From Thalassospira profundimaris WP0211 (GTDB taxonomy: Bacteria > Pseudomonadota > Alphaproteobacteria > Rhodospirillales > Thalassospiraceae), in assembly GCF_000300275.1 (NCBI RefSeq), contig NZ_AMRN01000002.1:1-64000 (forward strand): a stretch of 64,000 nt of DNA, written 5' to 3'. Position 1 is the first letter of the stretch; the number at the start of each line of letters is the position of its first letter. This document shows positions 25,912-35,153 of the stretch, piece after piece. Under the pieces are notes generated by a model, which was not told where the DNA came from, did no database searches, and was given only the letters and a program-made list of their open reading frames with translations. The position numbers and the translations under genes are program-made.

Positions 25912-26799
25912 TTAGCGGGTCGGGGTCGGTTCGTCGCCGCTATAGTCATAGAAGCCACGGCCAGCCTTGCGGCCAAGCCATCCGGCTTCGACATATTTGA
26001 CCAGAAGCGGGCACGGGCGATACTTGGTATCGGCCAGACCATCATGCAGGACATGCATGATCGACAGGCAGGTATCGAGACCAATAAAGTCTGCCAGCTG
26101 CAGCGGGCCCATCGGATGGTTCGCACCCAGGCGCATCGCGGTATCGATGGACTCGACATTCCCCACACCTTCGTAAAGGGTGTAGATCGCCTCGTTGATC
26201 ATCGGAAGCAGGATGCGGTTGACGATAAAGGCCGGGAAGTCTTCGGCGCTTGCCGTGTCCTTGCCGAGCTTTTTGGTCAGTTCATGAATGGTGCGATAGG
26301 TGGTTTCGTCCGTGGCAATACCACGGATCAGTTCCACCAGTTTCATCAGCGGCACCGGGTTCATGAAGTGCATGCCCATGAACTTCGCCGGGCGGTCGGT
26401 ATAGGACGCCAGACGGGTGACCGAAATCGAAGAGGTGTTGGTCGCGATGATCGCTTCCGGGCCGAGTACCGGGCACAGAGCCTTGAAGATCTGTTTCTTG
26501 ATCTCTTCGTTCTCGGTGGCCGCTTCGATGACCAGATCACAGTCAGACAGGAAGGTATATTCCGTTCCGGTTGAGATCAGCTTCAGCGCAGAATCTTTTT
26601 GCGCTGCGGTAATGATCTCTTTTTTGACCTGACGGTCCATGTTCTTTTCCATCACGCCGATGGCCTTATCAAGGGCATCTTGCGAGATGTCGAGAATTCG
26701 GACGTCGTAACCGGCCAGTGCGATCACATGTGCAATACCATTGCCCATCTGACCGGCGCCGATTACGCCAATGGTTTTGATATCTTCCAACGAAGCCAT
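25912..26799 (-). CDS. hbd: 3-hydroxybutyryl-CoA dehydrogenase
   Basis: Interconverts 3-hydroxybutyryl-CoA and acetoacetyl-CoA with NAD(P). The 295-residue protein has the Rossmann motif IGVIGAGQMGNGIAHVIALAG, the NTSSIS segment with catalytic-site residues, GMHFMNPVPLMKLVELI with the catalytic histidine, and the PAFIVNRILLPMINEAI signature. The ATG at 26799 follows a good GGGGAA ribosome site. It lies downstream of etfB-etfA on the same strand, consistent with short-chain acyl-CoA metabolism. In this genome it could also supply the C4 unit for the ethylmalonyl-CoA pathway encoded at 41-47 kb. Confidence 0.94.
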   Translation of the reverse strand: MASLEDIKTIGVIGAGQMGNGIAHVIALAGYDVRILDISQDALDKAIGVMEKNMDRQVKKEIITAAQKDSALKLISTGTEYTFLSDCDLVIEAATENEEIKKQIFKALCPVLGPEAIIATNTSSISVTRLASYTDRPAKFMGMHFMNPVPLMKLVELIRGIATDETTYRTIHELTKKLGKDTASAEDFPAFIVNRILLPMINEAIYTLYEGVGNVESIDTAMRLGANHPMGPLQLADFIGLDTCLSIMHVLHDGLADTKYRPCPLLVKYVEAGWLGRKAGRGFYDYSGDEPTPTR

Positions 26800-26867
26800 T
26801 TGTTCCCCACTCGTCCCCAAGGGTCAAAACAAGAGTATGCGTTGCCTTGACCCTAAAGGGGATCAGA

Positions 26868-27803
26868 TTATTTGTCGAGTTCGCTCGCCAGAGCGGGAAG
26901 GGCCTCGAACAGGTCACCGACAAGTCCGTAATCCGCGACCGAGAAGATCGGCGCTTCTTCGTCCTTGTTGATCGCGACAATGACCTTACTGTCCTTCATG
27001 CCGGCAAGGTGCTGAATAGCACCCGAAATGCCTACAGCAATGTATAGCTGCGGTGCAACAACTTTGCCGGTCTGGCCGACCTGCCAGTCGTTGGGGGCAT
27101 AGCCCGCATCAACCGCCGCGCGAGAAGCGCCAATCGCAGCGCCGAGTTTGTCGGCAATCGGTTCGATCAGGTGGAAGTTTTCACCCGAACCCATGCCACG
27201 ACCGCCAGAGATGACGATGCTTGCAGCGGTGAGTTCCGGGCGTTCCGACTCGGTCAGTTCCTGACCAACGAAGGTCGACTTGCCAGCATCGGATGCAACA
27301 GCAACGTCTTCGATGGATGCAGAACCACCTTCGGCGGCGACCGGATCAAAGCCGGTGGTACGGACAGTGATCAGTTTGAGGCTGTCGGTCGACTGCACGG
27401 TTGCCATCGCGTTACCGGCATAGATCGGACGGACAAACGTATCGGCATCGACAACATCGGTGATGTCGGAAATCTGGGCGACGTCTTTTTTGGCGGCAAC
27501 GCGCGGCATGAAGTTTTTGCCCGACGAAGAGGCCGAGGTGAGAATGTGGCTGTAATCGCCCGCCAGTTCACCAACCAGACCCGCCATGTTTTCGGCAAGG
27601 AAGTGGCCATAGGCTGCGTTGTCTGCGAGGAGAACCTTGGAGACACCTTCGACCTTGGCAGCGGCTTCGGCAACGGCCTTACAGCCTTCACCAGCCACGA
27701 GAACGGTGATGTCGCCACCGATTTTCTGAGCAGCAGCAACGGTGTTAAGCGTGCCACCCTTCAGTTCGGTATTGTCGTGTTCGGCAATAACAAGAATGCT
27801 CAT
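26868..27803 (-). CDS. etfA: Electron transfer flavoprotein alpha subunit
   Basis: The FAD-binding subunit of ETF, which accepts electrons from acyl-CoA dehydrogenases and hands them to ETF:ubiquinone oxidoreductase. The 311-residue protein shows the N-terminal ILVIAEHDN start, [14 protein letters not shown]-like FAD loop (here [20 protein letters not shown]), [27 protein letters not shown] and the [24 protein letters not shown] signature near the end. It is 15 bases downstream of etfB, forming the usual etfBA order, with hbd next. Partners here would include methylsuccinyl-CoA dehydrogenase at 41.7 kb. Confidence 0.97.
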   Translation of the reverse strand: MSILVIAEHDNTELKGGTLNTVAAAQKIGGDITVLVAGEGCKAVAEAAAKVEGVSKVLLADNAAYGHFLAENMAGLVGELAGDYSHILTSASSSGKNFMPRVAAKKDVAQISDITDVVDADTFVRPIYAGNAMATVQSTDSLKLITVRTTGFDPVAAEGGSASIEDVAVASDAGKSTFVGQELTESERPELTAASIVISGGRGMGSGENFHLIEPIADKLGAAIGASRAAVDAGYAPNDWQVGQTGKVVAPQLYIAVGISGAIQHLAGMKDSKVIVAINKDEEAPIFSVADYGLVGDLFEALPALASELDK

Positions 27804-27818
27804 TTGATCGATCCCCGC

Positions 27819-28568
27819 TTAGATTACTTTTGCTTCGTTGCGAAGCTTGTCGACAAGCTCTGCGACGTCGGCAACTTTGACACCTGCCTGACGTGCTTCC
27901 GGTTCGGAAACTTTCAGGGTTTTCAGGCGCGGCGCGGTATCAACACCAAGGTCGGCCGGGCTCAGGGTATCGAGCGGCTTTTTCTTGGCTTTCATGATGT
28001 TCGGCAGCGACGCATAACGCGGCTCGTTGAGGCGCAGGTCGGTGGTAACGATTGCCGGAAGATCAATCTTGATGGTTTCAAGACCACCGTCGATTTCACG
28101 CGTGACATCAAGCTTGCCGTCAGCAACGACAACCTTGGACGCGAAGGTGCCCTGCGGCCAATCCAGCAATGCGGCCAGCATCTGACCGGTCTGGTTGGCA
28201 TCATCGTCAATTGCCTGTTTGCCGAGGATCACGAGATCCGGGCTTTCCTTGGCAACGACTTCTTTCAGAAGCTTTGCAACAGCCAGCGGCTGGAGTTCGT
28301 CCTCGGTTTCAACCAGAATGCCGCGATCGGCACCCATGGCGAGGGCCGTGCGCAGGGTTTCCTGGCACTGTTTAACGCCGAGCGACACGGCAACCACTTC
28401 GGTGGCGGTGCCCGCTTCCTTGAGGCGGATGGCCTCTTCAACGGCGATTTCGTCAAACGGGTTCATGGACATCTTAACGTTGTTCAACTCAACGCCAGAC
28501 TGGTCCTGTTTGACACGGATCTTGACGTTGTAATCCACAACGCGCTTAACGGCGACAAGAACCTTCAT
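27819..28568 (-). CDS. etfB: Electron transfer flavoprotein beta subunit
   Basis: The AMP-binding ETF subunit and docking partner of acyl-CoA dehydrogenases. The 249-residue protein has the typical [19 protein letters not shown] start, [17 protein letters not shown], the [26 protein letters not shown] signature region and the [18 protein letters not shown] loop that recognises dehydrogenases. It is the first gene of etfB-etfA-hbd. The 250 bases upstream contain paired palindromes that may be an operator (separate entry). Confidence 0.97.
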   Translation of the reverse strand: MKVLVAVKRVVDYNVKIRVKQDQSGVELNNVKMSMNPFDEIAVEEAIRLKEAGTATEVVAVSLGVKQCQETLRTALAMGADRGILVETEDELQPLAVAKLLKEVVAKESPDLVILGKQAIDDDANQTGQMLAALLDWPQGTFASKVVVADGKLDVTREIDGGLETIKIDLPAIVTTDLRLNEPRYASLPNIMKAKKKPLDTLSPADLGVDTAPRLKTLKVSEPEARQAGVKVADVAELVDKLRNEAKVI

Positions 28569-28692
28569 GACAGACCTGTTCGTTTTTGTTGTCGAAACTG
28601 CGGGTTTGCTCCCTGCCTAGGCAGTTTGCGTTGGCCCGCATGGTAATGTTTTCCCCGCGACGCACAATAGGTAGTGCTACGCAGGTTGTCAA

Positions 28693-28723
28693 TTTACGTA
28701 AAGGTGTTGACGTTAACGACAAC
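28693..28723. promoter_or_regulatory. Paired palindromes upstream of etfB
   Basis: TTTACGTAAA (28693-28702, perfect) is followed after three bases by GTTGACGTTAACGACAAC (28706-28723), which is symmetrical except for one base pair. They lie 125-155 bases before etfB and about 100 bases after the start of the opposite intergenic end. CGTTAACG-centred sites are used by regulators of acyl-CoA catabolism such as the LiuR and FadP classes, so an acyl-CoA-responsive repressor is plausible but unproven. Confidence 0.45.
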
Positions 28724-28820
28724 TACTTCACGAAAATCTTGATGCCCTTCGCCGTCTTGATACGGCAAAAATCCGCAAGGGAACAAGGATTTTGTCCGAT
28801 AATCTTGTTATCACGTCAGT

Positions 28821-29393
28821 TTATCGGGTCAGGCCAGGCTTCCAGAGAACATCATCCTTGCCGCCATTGTTGGCATGGCGGGCCAGAACAAACATGTGGT
28901 CTGACAGCCGGTTGATATAACGCACGGCCTCGGGATTGATCGTCTCGATCCCGGCCAGTTCGACAATCAGCCTTTCGGCCCGGCGCGAAACGGTGCGCGC
29001 GACATGCAGTTGTGCCGAAAGGGCACTGCCACCGGGCAGGACAAAGGATTTCAACGGATCAAGGGCTTCGTTGATCTGATCGATCTCGGCCTCAAGCCGT
29101 TCGGTTTGCTTGGCGGTAATGCGAAGGGTTGGCCGTTCGGGGTTATCGTCGCTGCCATCGCCCGGTGTGCACAGATCTGCACCCAGATCGAAAAGATCGT
29201 TCTGGATTCGGGCCAGCATCTCATCGAAGTTGCCGTCCGCATGCAGGCGGGCGACACCAATCACGGCATTGGTTTCATCAACGGTGCCATAGGCCTCTAC
29301 GCGCACATCATTTTTGGCAACGCGCGTGCCATTGCCCAGGGCGGTTTTGCCCTTGTCACCGGATTTTGTATAGATACGAGTCAGTTGAACCAT
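28821..29393 (-). CDS. Cob(I)alamin adenosyltransferase, PduO type
   Basis: Transfers adenosyl from ATP to cob(I)alamin to form coenzyme B12. The 190-residue protein has the PduO/MMAB signature: RIYTKSGDKGKTALGNG (ATP-binding, with the KTGD-type motif), the DETNAVIGVAR segment, and RTVSRRAERLIVEL with the conserved arginines late in the sequence. Adenosylcobalamin is required by ethylmalonyl-CoA mutase encoded at 45 kb, so the two are functionally linked though 16 kb apart. It is downstream of a small membrane-protein gene on the same strand and transcribed toward the etfB upstream region. Confidence 0.94.
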   Translation of the reverse strand: MVQLTRIYTKSGDKGKTALGNGTRVAKNDVRVEAYGTVDETNAVIGVARLHADGNFDEMLARIQNDLFDLGADLCTPGDGSDDNPERPTLRITAKQTERLEAEIDQINEALDPLKSFVLPGGSALSAQLHVARTVSRRAERLIVELAGIETINPEAVRYINRLSDHMFVLARHANNGGKDDVLWKPGLTR

Positions 29394-29439
29394 GTGCCGT
29401 CCGTAATCCTGGTTTGTGTGTTCAAGGCGTATGCCTGGC

Positions 29440-29634
29440 TTAGGAACCGACCGCCATCAGCGACAGGATGAAAAGCAGCAACAGGGCCAGGCCCTGCAAA
29501 AGGACGCGCATTTGCATCAGCTTGTTTTGTTTGCGCGCATCCTTGCCGCGTGCCATCGAAACGATGCCCATGATCAGGACCCCAGCGACTGCTGCCATCG
29601 CAAGCAAAACACCAATCTGTAAAAAACCAGCCAT
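29440..29634 (-). CDS. HIG1-like twin-transmembrane small protein
   Basis: A 64-residue membrane protein with two helices (FLQIGVLLAMAAVAGVLIMGIVSMA and LLQGLALLLLFILSLMAVG) joined by a basic loop RGKDARKQNKLMQMR. This is the pattern of alphaproteobacterial twin-transmembrane proteins with a HIG1-type loop. HIG1 proteins in mitochondria associate with respiratory complexes, and a similar role here is possible but inferred. The ATG at 29634 with AGGA close upstream is chosen over a longer frame with no membrane-protein character. The cobalamin adenosyltransferase gene follows after 46 bases, a common neighbour in this group. Confidence 0.82.
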   Translation of the reverse strand: MAGFLQIGVLLAMAAVAGVLIMGIVSMARGKDARKQNKLMQMRVLLQGLALLLLFILSLMAVGS

Positions 29635-29739
29635 TCCTGTTTCTTCCCTGTTTCTGCCTGCTGACTTATACCGCGCCCGGCGGCGACATGCTGCGCCAAA
29701 CGGACGCAACAGGCAACCAGACGATGGCAATTTTGGCAA

Positions 29740-31686
29740 TTAGTCGATGGTTTCGTTTGCCGCAAAGCTGCGACGGTCGATTTTGAATTTCTTGATACGC
29801 GATGCCAACGTGGTTGGTTTGATATCGAGAAGGGCCGCCGCACCATTTTCGCCAAATACCTTACCCTTGGTCATGGTGAGCGCATGGATGATGTTGTCAT
29901 ATTCGGTCTGGCGCAGCTCACCCCGGGTCAGAACGGTTTTTTCCGGTTTGGCTTCGGGCTCTGTCGCAGGGGGTGCCAATTTGCGGCTGTCGCGCCCTCC
30001 CTGTTCGGGCAGATCAAAATGAAGCTTGCCGTCATGGGCGAGGATGGCAGCCCGTTCGATGACGTTTTCCAGTTCGCGGGCATTTCCCGGCCAGCCATAG
30101 TTTTGCAGGGTGCGGACCTGACCCCTGGTGAGTGTTGGCTGGGCGATATTAAGGCGCTGACAGATATTGCGTAGGAAATGCGATGCCAGCGGTGGGATAT
30201 CGTCGGGCCGTTCACGGAGTGGGCGGCATTCGATGGGGAAAACGTTGAGGCGGAAATAAAGGTCTTCGCGGAAACGTCCCTGACGGACTTCTTCCTTTAG
30301 GTCGCGGTTGGTGGCGGCAATCAGACGGACATTGACCTCGCGCGTGCGTTCTTCGCCAATGCGCTCGAACTTCTGGTCCTGCAAAACACGCAACAGCTTG
30401 CCCTGAAGCTCCAGCGGGATTTCCCCGACTTCATCGAGAAACAGCGTGCCACCATCCGCCAGTTCAAACCGCCCGACGCGATCACGCACTGCACCGGTAA
30501 AGGCACCTCGGACATGGCCGAAGAACTCGCTTTCAAACAGTTCGTGCGGGATTGCCGCACAGTTTACACGCACCAGAACGCGATCAGACCGCGCACTGGC
30601 CTGATGGATGGCGCGCGCAATCAGTTCCTTGCCGGTGCCGGACTCACCAGTGATCAGAACGTTGGCATCGGTCGGCGCAACAAGGTCGATCTGTTTAAGC
30701 GCACCCTGAATGGCATCGGACTGGCCGATGATTTCGTGGTGGTTGTTGGTTGAAAGGATTTCTTCCTGCAGATAGGCGTTTTCAAGCTCCAGCCGTTCAC
30801 GCAGTCGGTCGACCTCGGCAAGGGCCGCGTGCAGCTTTTCCTCGGCGATTTTACGTTCGGTGATGTCGCGAAAAACAATCACCGCCCCGATCACCAGCCC
30901 ATGGTCACGGATCGGGGTGGAGGTATATTCCACCCGGATCGGTTTGCCGTCGCTGCGCCAGAAAACCTCGTCATCAACCCGCCTGACGATGCCTTCGCGA
31001 AAGGCGTTGTAAATCGGGCATTGTTCGGCGTGATACGGGTCGCCATTAACGTGGGAATGGTGGATGATCGAATGGATTTCGCGGCCAACCAGTTCCTCGG
31101 CCGTCCAGCCCAGCATGCGTTCGGCCGCCGGATTGACGAATGTCGTGATCCCGTCGCTGTTGACCCCGTAAATGCCTTCGCCCGCTGCACCCAGGATCAG
31201 CTGGTTTTCGCGTTCGATTTCGCGGAAAAACCGTTCGGCACGGCGCCATTCGGCGATGCCTTCGCGAAGATAATCATCGGCTTCCGAGTCCACATCGCGG
31301 CGATGGCGGGCATCAAGATCGGAAATCGTCACGGTCAGATATTCTTCGCCGTCCAGAATGAGCGGCCGGGCTTCGTGTTCAAGTTTCAGTTCGGTGCCGT
31401 CGGGGCGGGTGAGGTCCAGCCCACGGGTCCAGGCAAATCCGTGATAAAAGGCCGCCTCGCTAAATACCACCAGACTGGGCACCTGACCTTTGTGCAGCGC
31501 ACTCATCGAGGTCGTCAGAAGCTCTTCAATGCTGCGCCCCAGCAGGTTCGCAGCGGCCTGATTGGCAAAGACAATCCGGTCCGTTTTGGGGTGAATCAGC
31601 AAGGTTGGATGGGTGTGGGCGAGCAATGCCTGCAAGTGCAGGTTTTCAATCATCACCGGTAGGGGCTTGATTTCACTGATCCTCAT
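29740..31686 (-). CDS. PAS-PAS-AAA+ sigma-54-dependent transcriptional activator
   Basis: A 648-residue enhancer-binding protein. It contains an N-terminal PAS domain (about 20-125, [20 protein letters not shown]), a second PAS with PAC (about 160-285, [22 protein letters not shown]), and a central AAA+ domain. The AAA+ domain has Walker A GESGTGKE, the sigma-54 contact GAFTGA in [14 protein letters not shown], and Walker [14 protein letters not shown]-terminal Fis-like helix-turn-helix completes it. There is no receiver domain, so the signal is probably sensed through the PAS domains. The gene is divergent from the cyanate transport-cyanase operon, whose upstream region has a sigma-54 promoter and repeated dyads. 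The ATG at 31686 follows GGAG; an adjacent GTG is also possible. Confidence 0.93.
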   Translation of the reverse strand: MRISEIKPLPVMIENLHLQALLAHTHPTLLIHPKTDRIVFANQAAANLLGRSIEELLTTSMSALHKGQVPSLVVFSEAAFYHGFAWTRGLDLTRPDGTELKLEHEARPLILDGEEYLTVTISDLDARHRRDVDSEADDYLREGIAEWRRAERFFREIERENQLILGAAGEGIYGVNSDGITTFVNPAAERMLGWTAEELVGREIHSIIHHSHVNGDPYHAEQCPIYNAFREGIVRRVDDEVFWRSDGKPIRVEYTSTPIRDHGLVIGAVIVFRDITERKIAEEKLHAALAEVDRLRERLELENAYLQEEILSTNNHHEIIGQSDAIQGALKQIDLVAPTDANVLITGESGTGKELIARAIHQASARSDRVLVRVNCAAIPHELFESEFFGHVRGAFTGAVRDRVGRFELADGGTLFLDEVGEIPLELQGKLLRVLQDQKFERIGEERTREVNVRLIAATNRDLKEEVRQGRFREDLYFRLNVFPIECRPLRERPDDIPPLASHFLRNICQRLNIAQPTLTRGQVRTLQNYGWPGNARELENVIERAAILAHDGKLHFDLPEQGGRDSRKLAPPATEPEAKPEKTVLTRGELRQTEYDNIIHALTMTKGKVFGENGAAALLDIKPTTLASRIKKFKIDRRSFAANETID

Positions 31687-31696
31687 CACACACTCC

Positions 31697-31749
31697 TACG
31701 AAATATCGTAATATTTACTACGATATTTCGTGAATTACGATTTTTCGTA
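31697..31749. promoter_or_regulatory. Three TACGA-N4-TCGTR repeats, likely activator sites
   Basis: TACGAAATATCGTA (31697-31710), TACGATATTTCGTG (31719-31732) and TACGATTTTTCGTA (31736-31749) are three copies of one dyad. The first two also form a larger inverted repeat with 13-bp perfect arms. They lie 71-123 bases upstream of the -24 element of the sigma-54 promoter, where enhancer-binding proteins normally bind, and directly next to the start of the activator gene, so autoregulation is also plausible. Confidence 0.75.
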
Positions 31750-31819
31750 TGTGGTAAGCGTCTCACTCAAAAGCGCAAGAGTCCAGCGTTTTCAACGAAA
31801 AATGACGCGTTGCACAAAA

Positions 31820-31835
31820 TGGCACGCCCGTTGCT
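31820..31835 (+). promoter_or_regulatory. Sigma-54 (-24/-12) promoter of the cyanate operon
   Basis: TGGCACGCCCGTTGCT matches the consensus TGGCAC-N5-TTGCW exactly, with the GG and GC doublets at the required spacing. It lies 62 bases before the substrate-binding protein start. With the divergent GAFTGA-type activator this is strong evidence that the transporter-cyanase operon depends on RpoN, as expected for nitrogen scavenging. Confidence 0.9.
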
Positions 31836-31897
31836 GTAGGGACTGTGAACATCTGGTGCTGCCTTTCTGGCGGCGTAACAACACAGGGGGTGATCAC

Positions 31898-33364
31898 ATG
31901 TCAGTCAAAAGTCTGGGCAATCCATTTAGTGGCGATACCGATCTGCGTCACAGCAAATCATGCGGCTGTGATGTCTGTTCGTCAAAAGATGGGCATACAC
32001 ATGCATCACATAAAGACCATGACCATGGCGTAAAACACGATTTGGCCAGCATGCCGGCCCATAGTGATATGGGCGATATGGACGCCAAAACGCCGGAAAG
32101 CAGCGAAGAAATGCTTGATCGTGCCATCGACAGCGCAATTGTGCGTTCGGTGTTTGGTCACAACGACATTTCGCGTCGTTCGTTTGCCAAGATGGTCGGT
32201 GGCAGCACCATGATGGCAGCCCTTGCCTCGGTCCTGCCAATCGACAAGGTCAAGGCGGCCATCCTTGATGATCTGGGCACGCCGGAAAAATCCAAACTGA
32301 ACATCGGCTTTGTGCCGATCACCTGCGCCACGCCGATCATCATGGCCCAGCCGATGGGCTTTTATGAGAAATACGGCCTTGATGTTGATGTCATCAAGAC
32401 AGCCGGTTGGGCAGTTGCCCGCGACAAGTCATTAAATAATGAATATGACGCGTCGCACATGCTGACCCCGATGCCGCTGGCGATTTCGATGGGGGCGGGT
32501 TCGACCGCAACGCCGTTCCTGATGCCGGCCGTTGAAAACATCAATGGTCAGGCGATTGTCCTGCATAACGATCACTTGGACAAACGTGATCCCAAGCAGT
32601 GGAAGGGCTTCAAGTTCGGTGTGCCGTTCGAATATTCGATGCACAACTTCCTGCTGCGTTATTACGTCGCCGAGCATGGCCTGGACCCGGACAAAGACAT
32701 CCAGATCCGTGTCGTTCCGCCGCCCGAGATGGTTGCAAACCTGCGTGCCGGTAACCTTGATGGTTATCTGTCACCCGATCCGTTTAACCAGCGCGCCGTT
32801 TGGGAAAAGATCGGCTTCCTGCATACCCTGACCAAGGATATCTGGGAAGGCCATCCGTGCTGTGCATTTGCATGTTCCAAGGCGTTTTCCGAAGAGCTGC
32901 CGAATACCTATGGCGCGCTTTTGAAATCCATCGTCGATGCGACCCAGTACGCCGCCAAGGCGGAAAACCGCAAGGAAATCTCGGCCGCCATCGCACCGGC
33001 GAACTATCTGAACCAGCCGGTTCCGGTGATTGAACAGGTCCTGACCGGCCGTTACGCCGATGGTCTGGGCGAAGTGAAAAACGTTCCGGATCGCATCGAT
33101 TTCGATCCGTTCCCGTGGCATTCGATGGGTGTCTGGATCCTGACCCAGATGAAACGCTGGGGCTATATCGAGGGCGATGTCGATTACAAGAAGATCGCCG
33201 AAGAAGTCTATGTCGCGAGCGATTGCGCCAAGATCATGAAAGAGCTTGGCTATGAAGCGCCGACCGAGACTTACAAAAGCTATACCATCATGGGCAAGGC
33301 GTTCGATCCCGATCAGCCTGAAGCCTATGTCAACAGCTTTGCCATCGGCAAAGGGGTAAGCTGA
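31898..33364 (+). CDS. Cyanate/nitrate-type ABC transporter substrate-binding protein (NrtA/CynA family)
   Basis: A 488-residue Tat-exported periplasmic binding protein of the NrtA/CmpA/CynA family. A 92-residue N-terminal arm rich in His and Cys (CGCDVC near 22-27, then several His-containing repeats to about 47) precedes a twin-arginine motif SRRSFAKMV at 92-100 and a hydrophobic stretch. The mature domain begins near 125 (LNIGFVPITCATPIIMAQPMGFYEKYGLDVDV). The ATG at 31898 has a strong AGGGGG ribosome site, supporting the long arm; an in-frame ATG at 32111 would give a more ordinary signal peptide. Cyanase downstream argues for cyanate as substrate, though nitrate-like anions are alternatives. 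Confidence 0.88.
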   Translation: MSVKSLGNPFSGDTDLRHSKSCGCDVCSSKDGHTHASHKDHDHGVKHDLASMPAHSDMGDMDAKTPESSEEMLDRAIDSAIVRSVFGHNDISRRSFAKMVGGSTMMAALASVLPIDKVKAAILDDLGTPEKSKLNIGFVPITCATPIIMAQPMGFYEKYGLDVDVIKTAGWAVARDKSLNNEYDASHMLTPMPLAISMGAGSTATPFLMPAVENINGQAIVLHNDHLDKRDPKQWKGFKFGVPFEYSMHNFLLRYYVAEHGLDPDKDIQIRVVPPPEMVANLRAGNLDGYLSPDPFNQRAVWEKIGFLHTLTKDIWEGHPCCAFACSKAFSEELPNTYGALLKSIVDATQYAAKAENRKEISAAIAPANYLNQPVPVIEQVLTGRYADGLGEVKNVPDRIDFDPFPWHSMGVWILTQMKRWGYIEGDVDYKKIAEEVYVASDCAKIMKELGYEAPTETYKSYTIMGKAFDPDQPEAYVNSFAIGKGVS

Positions 33365-33365
33365 T

Positions 33366-34196
33366 ATGCTGGCATCGCTCAATGCCAGGGCGTTGGTGTT
33401 GTCACTTGTACTTCTGGCGGTCTTCCTTGGTCTTTGGGAGGCCGCCAGCCCAAAACAACAACTCGCTGGCGAACTCACAGAATATGAACTTCTGATGGGC
33501 GGGGCAGAGCCAAAGGCCGCTGTGCCGCCCCCCTCGGACGTGATCGCCAAGGCATGGGAAGAGCTCAGCAACCCGTTCTATGACGCCGGTCCCAACGACA
33601 AGGGCATTGGTATCCAGATCGGTTATTCGCTTTATCGCGTGCTGAGCGGTTATTTCCTTGCGGCGGCAATTGCCATTCCGGTCGGGTTCCTGATCGGGAT
33701 GTCGCCCCTGATGTACAAGGCGCTTGATCCGTTTATTCAGGTGCTTCGCCCGATTTCCCCACTGGCATGGATGCCACTTGCGCTGTTTGTCATTCAGGAC
33801 AGTCAGGCGTCGGCGATCTTTGTGATCTTTATCTGTTCGATCTGGCCAATGTTGATCAACACCGCCTTTGGTGTGGCCGGGGTTCGCAAGGATTGGGTCA
33901 ATGTGGCGCGCACCCACGAACTGGGCCCGCTCAAGACCGCTTGGATCGTTATCCTTCCGGCAGCGGCCCCGACCATTCTGACCGGCATGCGGATTTCAAT
34001 CGGCATTGCGTGGCTTGTGATTGTCGCGGCCGAGATGCTCGTGGGGGGGACAGGGATTGGCTACTACGTCTGGAACGAATGGAACAACCTTGATCTGACC
34101 AGCGTGGTGTTCTCGATCCTGATGATCGGTGTTGTCGGCATGTTGCTTGATACCGCCTTTGCCTATTGCGCACGTCTTGTGCAGTACCAGGAATAA
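33366..34196 (+). CDS. ABC transporter permease (NrtB/CynB-like)
   Basis: A 276-residue inner-membrane permease of the BPD type with about six helices. It begins [20 protein letters not shown]. It contains the EAA-loop signature in the cytosolic segment ([37 protein letters not shown]; the usual ExG motif is here HELGPL...LPAAAP) through which it couples to the ATPase. It starts one base after the binding-protein stop, so the genes are co-transcribed. Together with the ATPase it would import the ligand of the upstream binding protein, probably cyanate. Confidence 0.92.
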   Translation: MLASLNARALVLSLVLLAVFLGLWEAASPKQQLAGELTEYELLMGGAEPKAAVPPPSDVIAKAWEELSNPFYDAGPNDKGIGIQIGYSLYRVLSGYFLAAAIAIPVGFLIGMSPLMYKALDPFIQVLRPISPLAWMPLALFVIQDSQASAIFVIFICSIWPMLINTAFGVAGVRKDWVNVARTHELGPLKTAWIVILPAAAPTILTGMRISIGIAWLVIVAAEMLVGGTGIGYYVWNEWNNLDLTSVVFSILMIGVVGMLLDTAFAYCARLVQYQE

Positions 34197-34207
34197 GGAG
34201 ACCTGAT

Positions 34208-35116
34208 ATGTCGAAACCATTCCTGAGTTTGCAGAACCTGACCAAACGTTTTCAGGCACCCAAGGGCGGTGAAGCCCTGACAGTGTTTGAAAACGTCAAT
34301 CTGGGGATCGAGAAGGGGGAGTTTGTTTGCATCATCGGCCATTCCGGCTGTGGCAAATCGACAATCCTGAACATTCTGGCTGGTCTTGATGAACCGACCG
34401 AAGGGGCGGTCATCATGAATGGCAAGGAAGTGTCGGGTCCCAGCCTGGATCGCGGGATCGTGTTTCAGAACTATTCCCTGCTGCCATGGTTATCAGCGCT
34501 TAAGAACGTCACCTTTGCCGTTCAGGCGCGCTATAAATCCTGGAGCAAGAAACAGGTTCACGACCATTCGATGAAGTATCTGGAAATGGTCGGGCTGGCT
34601 GGCGGGGCGGAGCTTCGCAAACCATCGCAATTGTCGGGTGGCATGCGTCAGCGTGTATCGATCGCGCGTGCCTTTGCAATCCAGCCGGAATTGTTGCTTT
34701 TGGATGAGCCGTTCGGGGCCCTTGATGCCCTGACACGCGGCAGCATTCAGGATGAATTGATCCGCATCTGGTCAGGGTCAGACCAGACGGTCTTTATGAT
34801 CACCCATGATGTGGATGAGGCCATCCTGTTGGCGGATCGTATTTTGCTGATGACCAACGGGCCATATGCCCGTGTCGCAGAATCGGTTCAGGTCGATATC
34901 CCGCGCCCGCGCGAACGGGCCAACATCATTCACCATTCCGACTATTACGACATCCGAAACCACTTGGTCGAATTCCTTGCCACCCGCTCCAAGGCGCTTG
35001 CCGGCAAGCAGGAGGAAGGCACACCAAGCGAGCCATCCATTGTGCGTTTTGGCGCACATGGGGTGGTTTCAGGCCCCAAAGACAACCGCAAACCGGCCAC
35101 CAGCCCGGTGGAATAA
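34208..35116 (+). CDS. ABC transporter ATP-binding protein (NrtD/CynD-like)
   Basis: A 302-residue ATPase with Walker [10 protein letters not shown], the Q-loop [13 protein letters not shown] signature LSGGMRQR, Walker [17 protein letters not shown] and the switch histidine in [11 protein letters not shown]. The sequence is closest in style to NrtD/SsuB/TauB ATPases of nitrate, cyanate and sulfonate importers. The C-terminal 50 residues after the core are a variable tail. The ATG at 34208 follows AAGGAG; the preceding open frame overlaps the permease and is not used. Third gene of the cyanate operon. Confidence 0.93.
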   Translation: MSKPFLSLQNLTKRFQAPKGGEALTVFENVNLGIEKGEFVCIIGHSGCGKSTILNILAGLDEPTEGAVIMNGKEVSGPSLDRGIVFQNYSLLPWLSALKNVTFAVQARYKSWSKKQVHDHSMKYLEMVGLAGGAELRKPSQLSGGMRQRVSIARAFAIQPELLLLDEPFGALDALTRGSIQDELIRIWSGSDQTVFMITHDVDEAILLADRILLMTNGPYARVAESVQVDIPRPRERANIIHHSDYYDIRNHLVEFLATRSKALAGKQEEGTPSEPSIVRFGAHGVVSGPKDNRKPATSPVE

Positions 35117-35153
35117 ATCACCTGCACGTTGATTACTTAGAAGGAGAAAAGCT

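Noticed and set aside
27171-28646. A 491-codon plus-strand open frame opposite etfA/etfB
   Set aside because: It lies antisense to two clearly conserved genes and its codon pattern is the mirror of theirs. No conserved motif or ribosome site supports it.
30829-31662. A 277-codon plus-strand frame opposite the PAS part of the activator
   Set aside because: Shadow frame of the PAS domains; no ribosome site or recognised domain.
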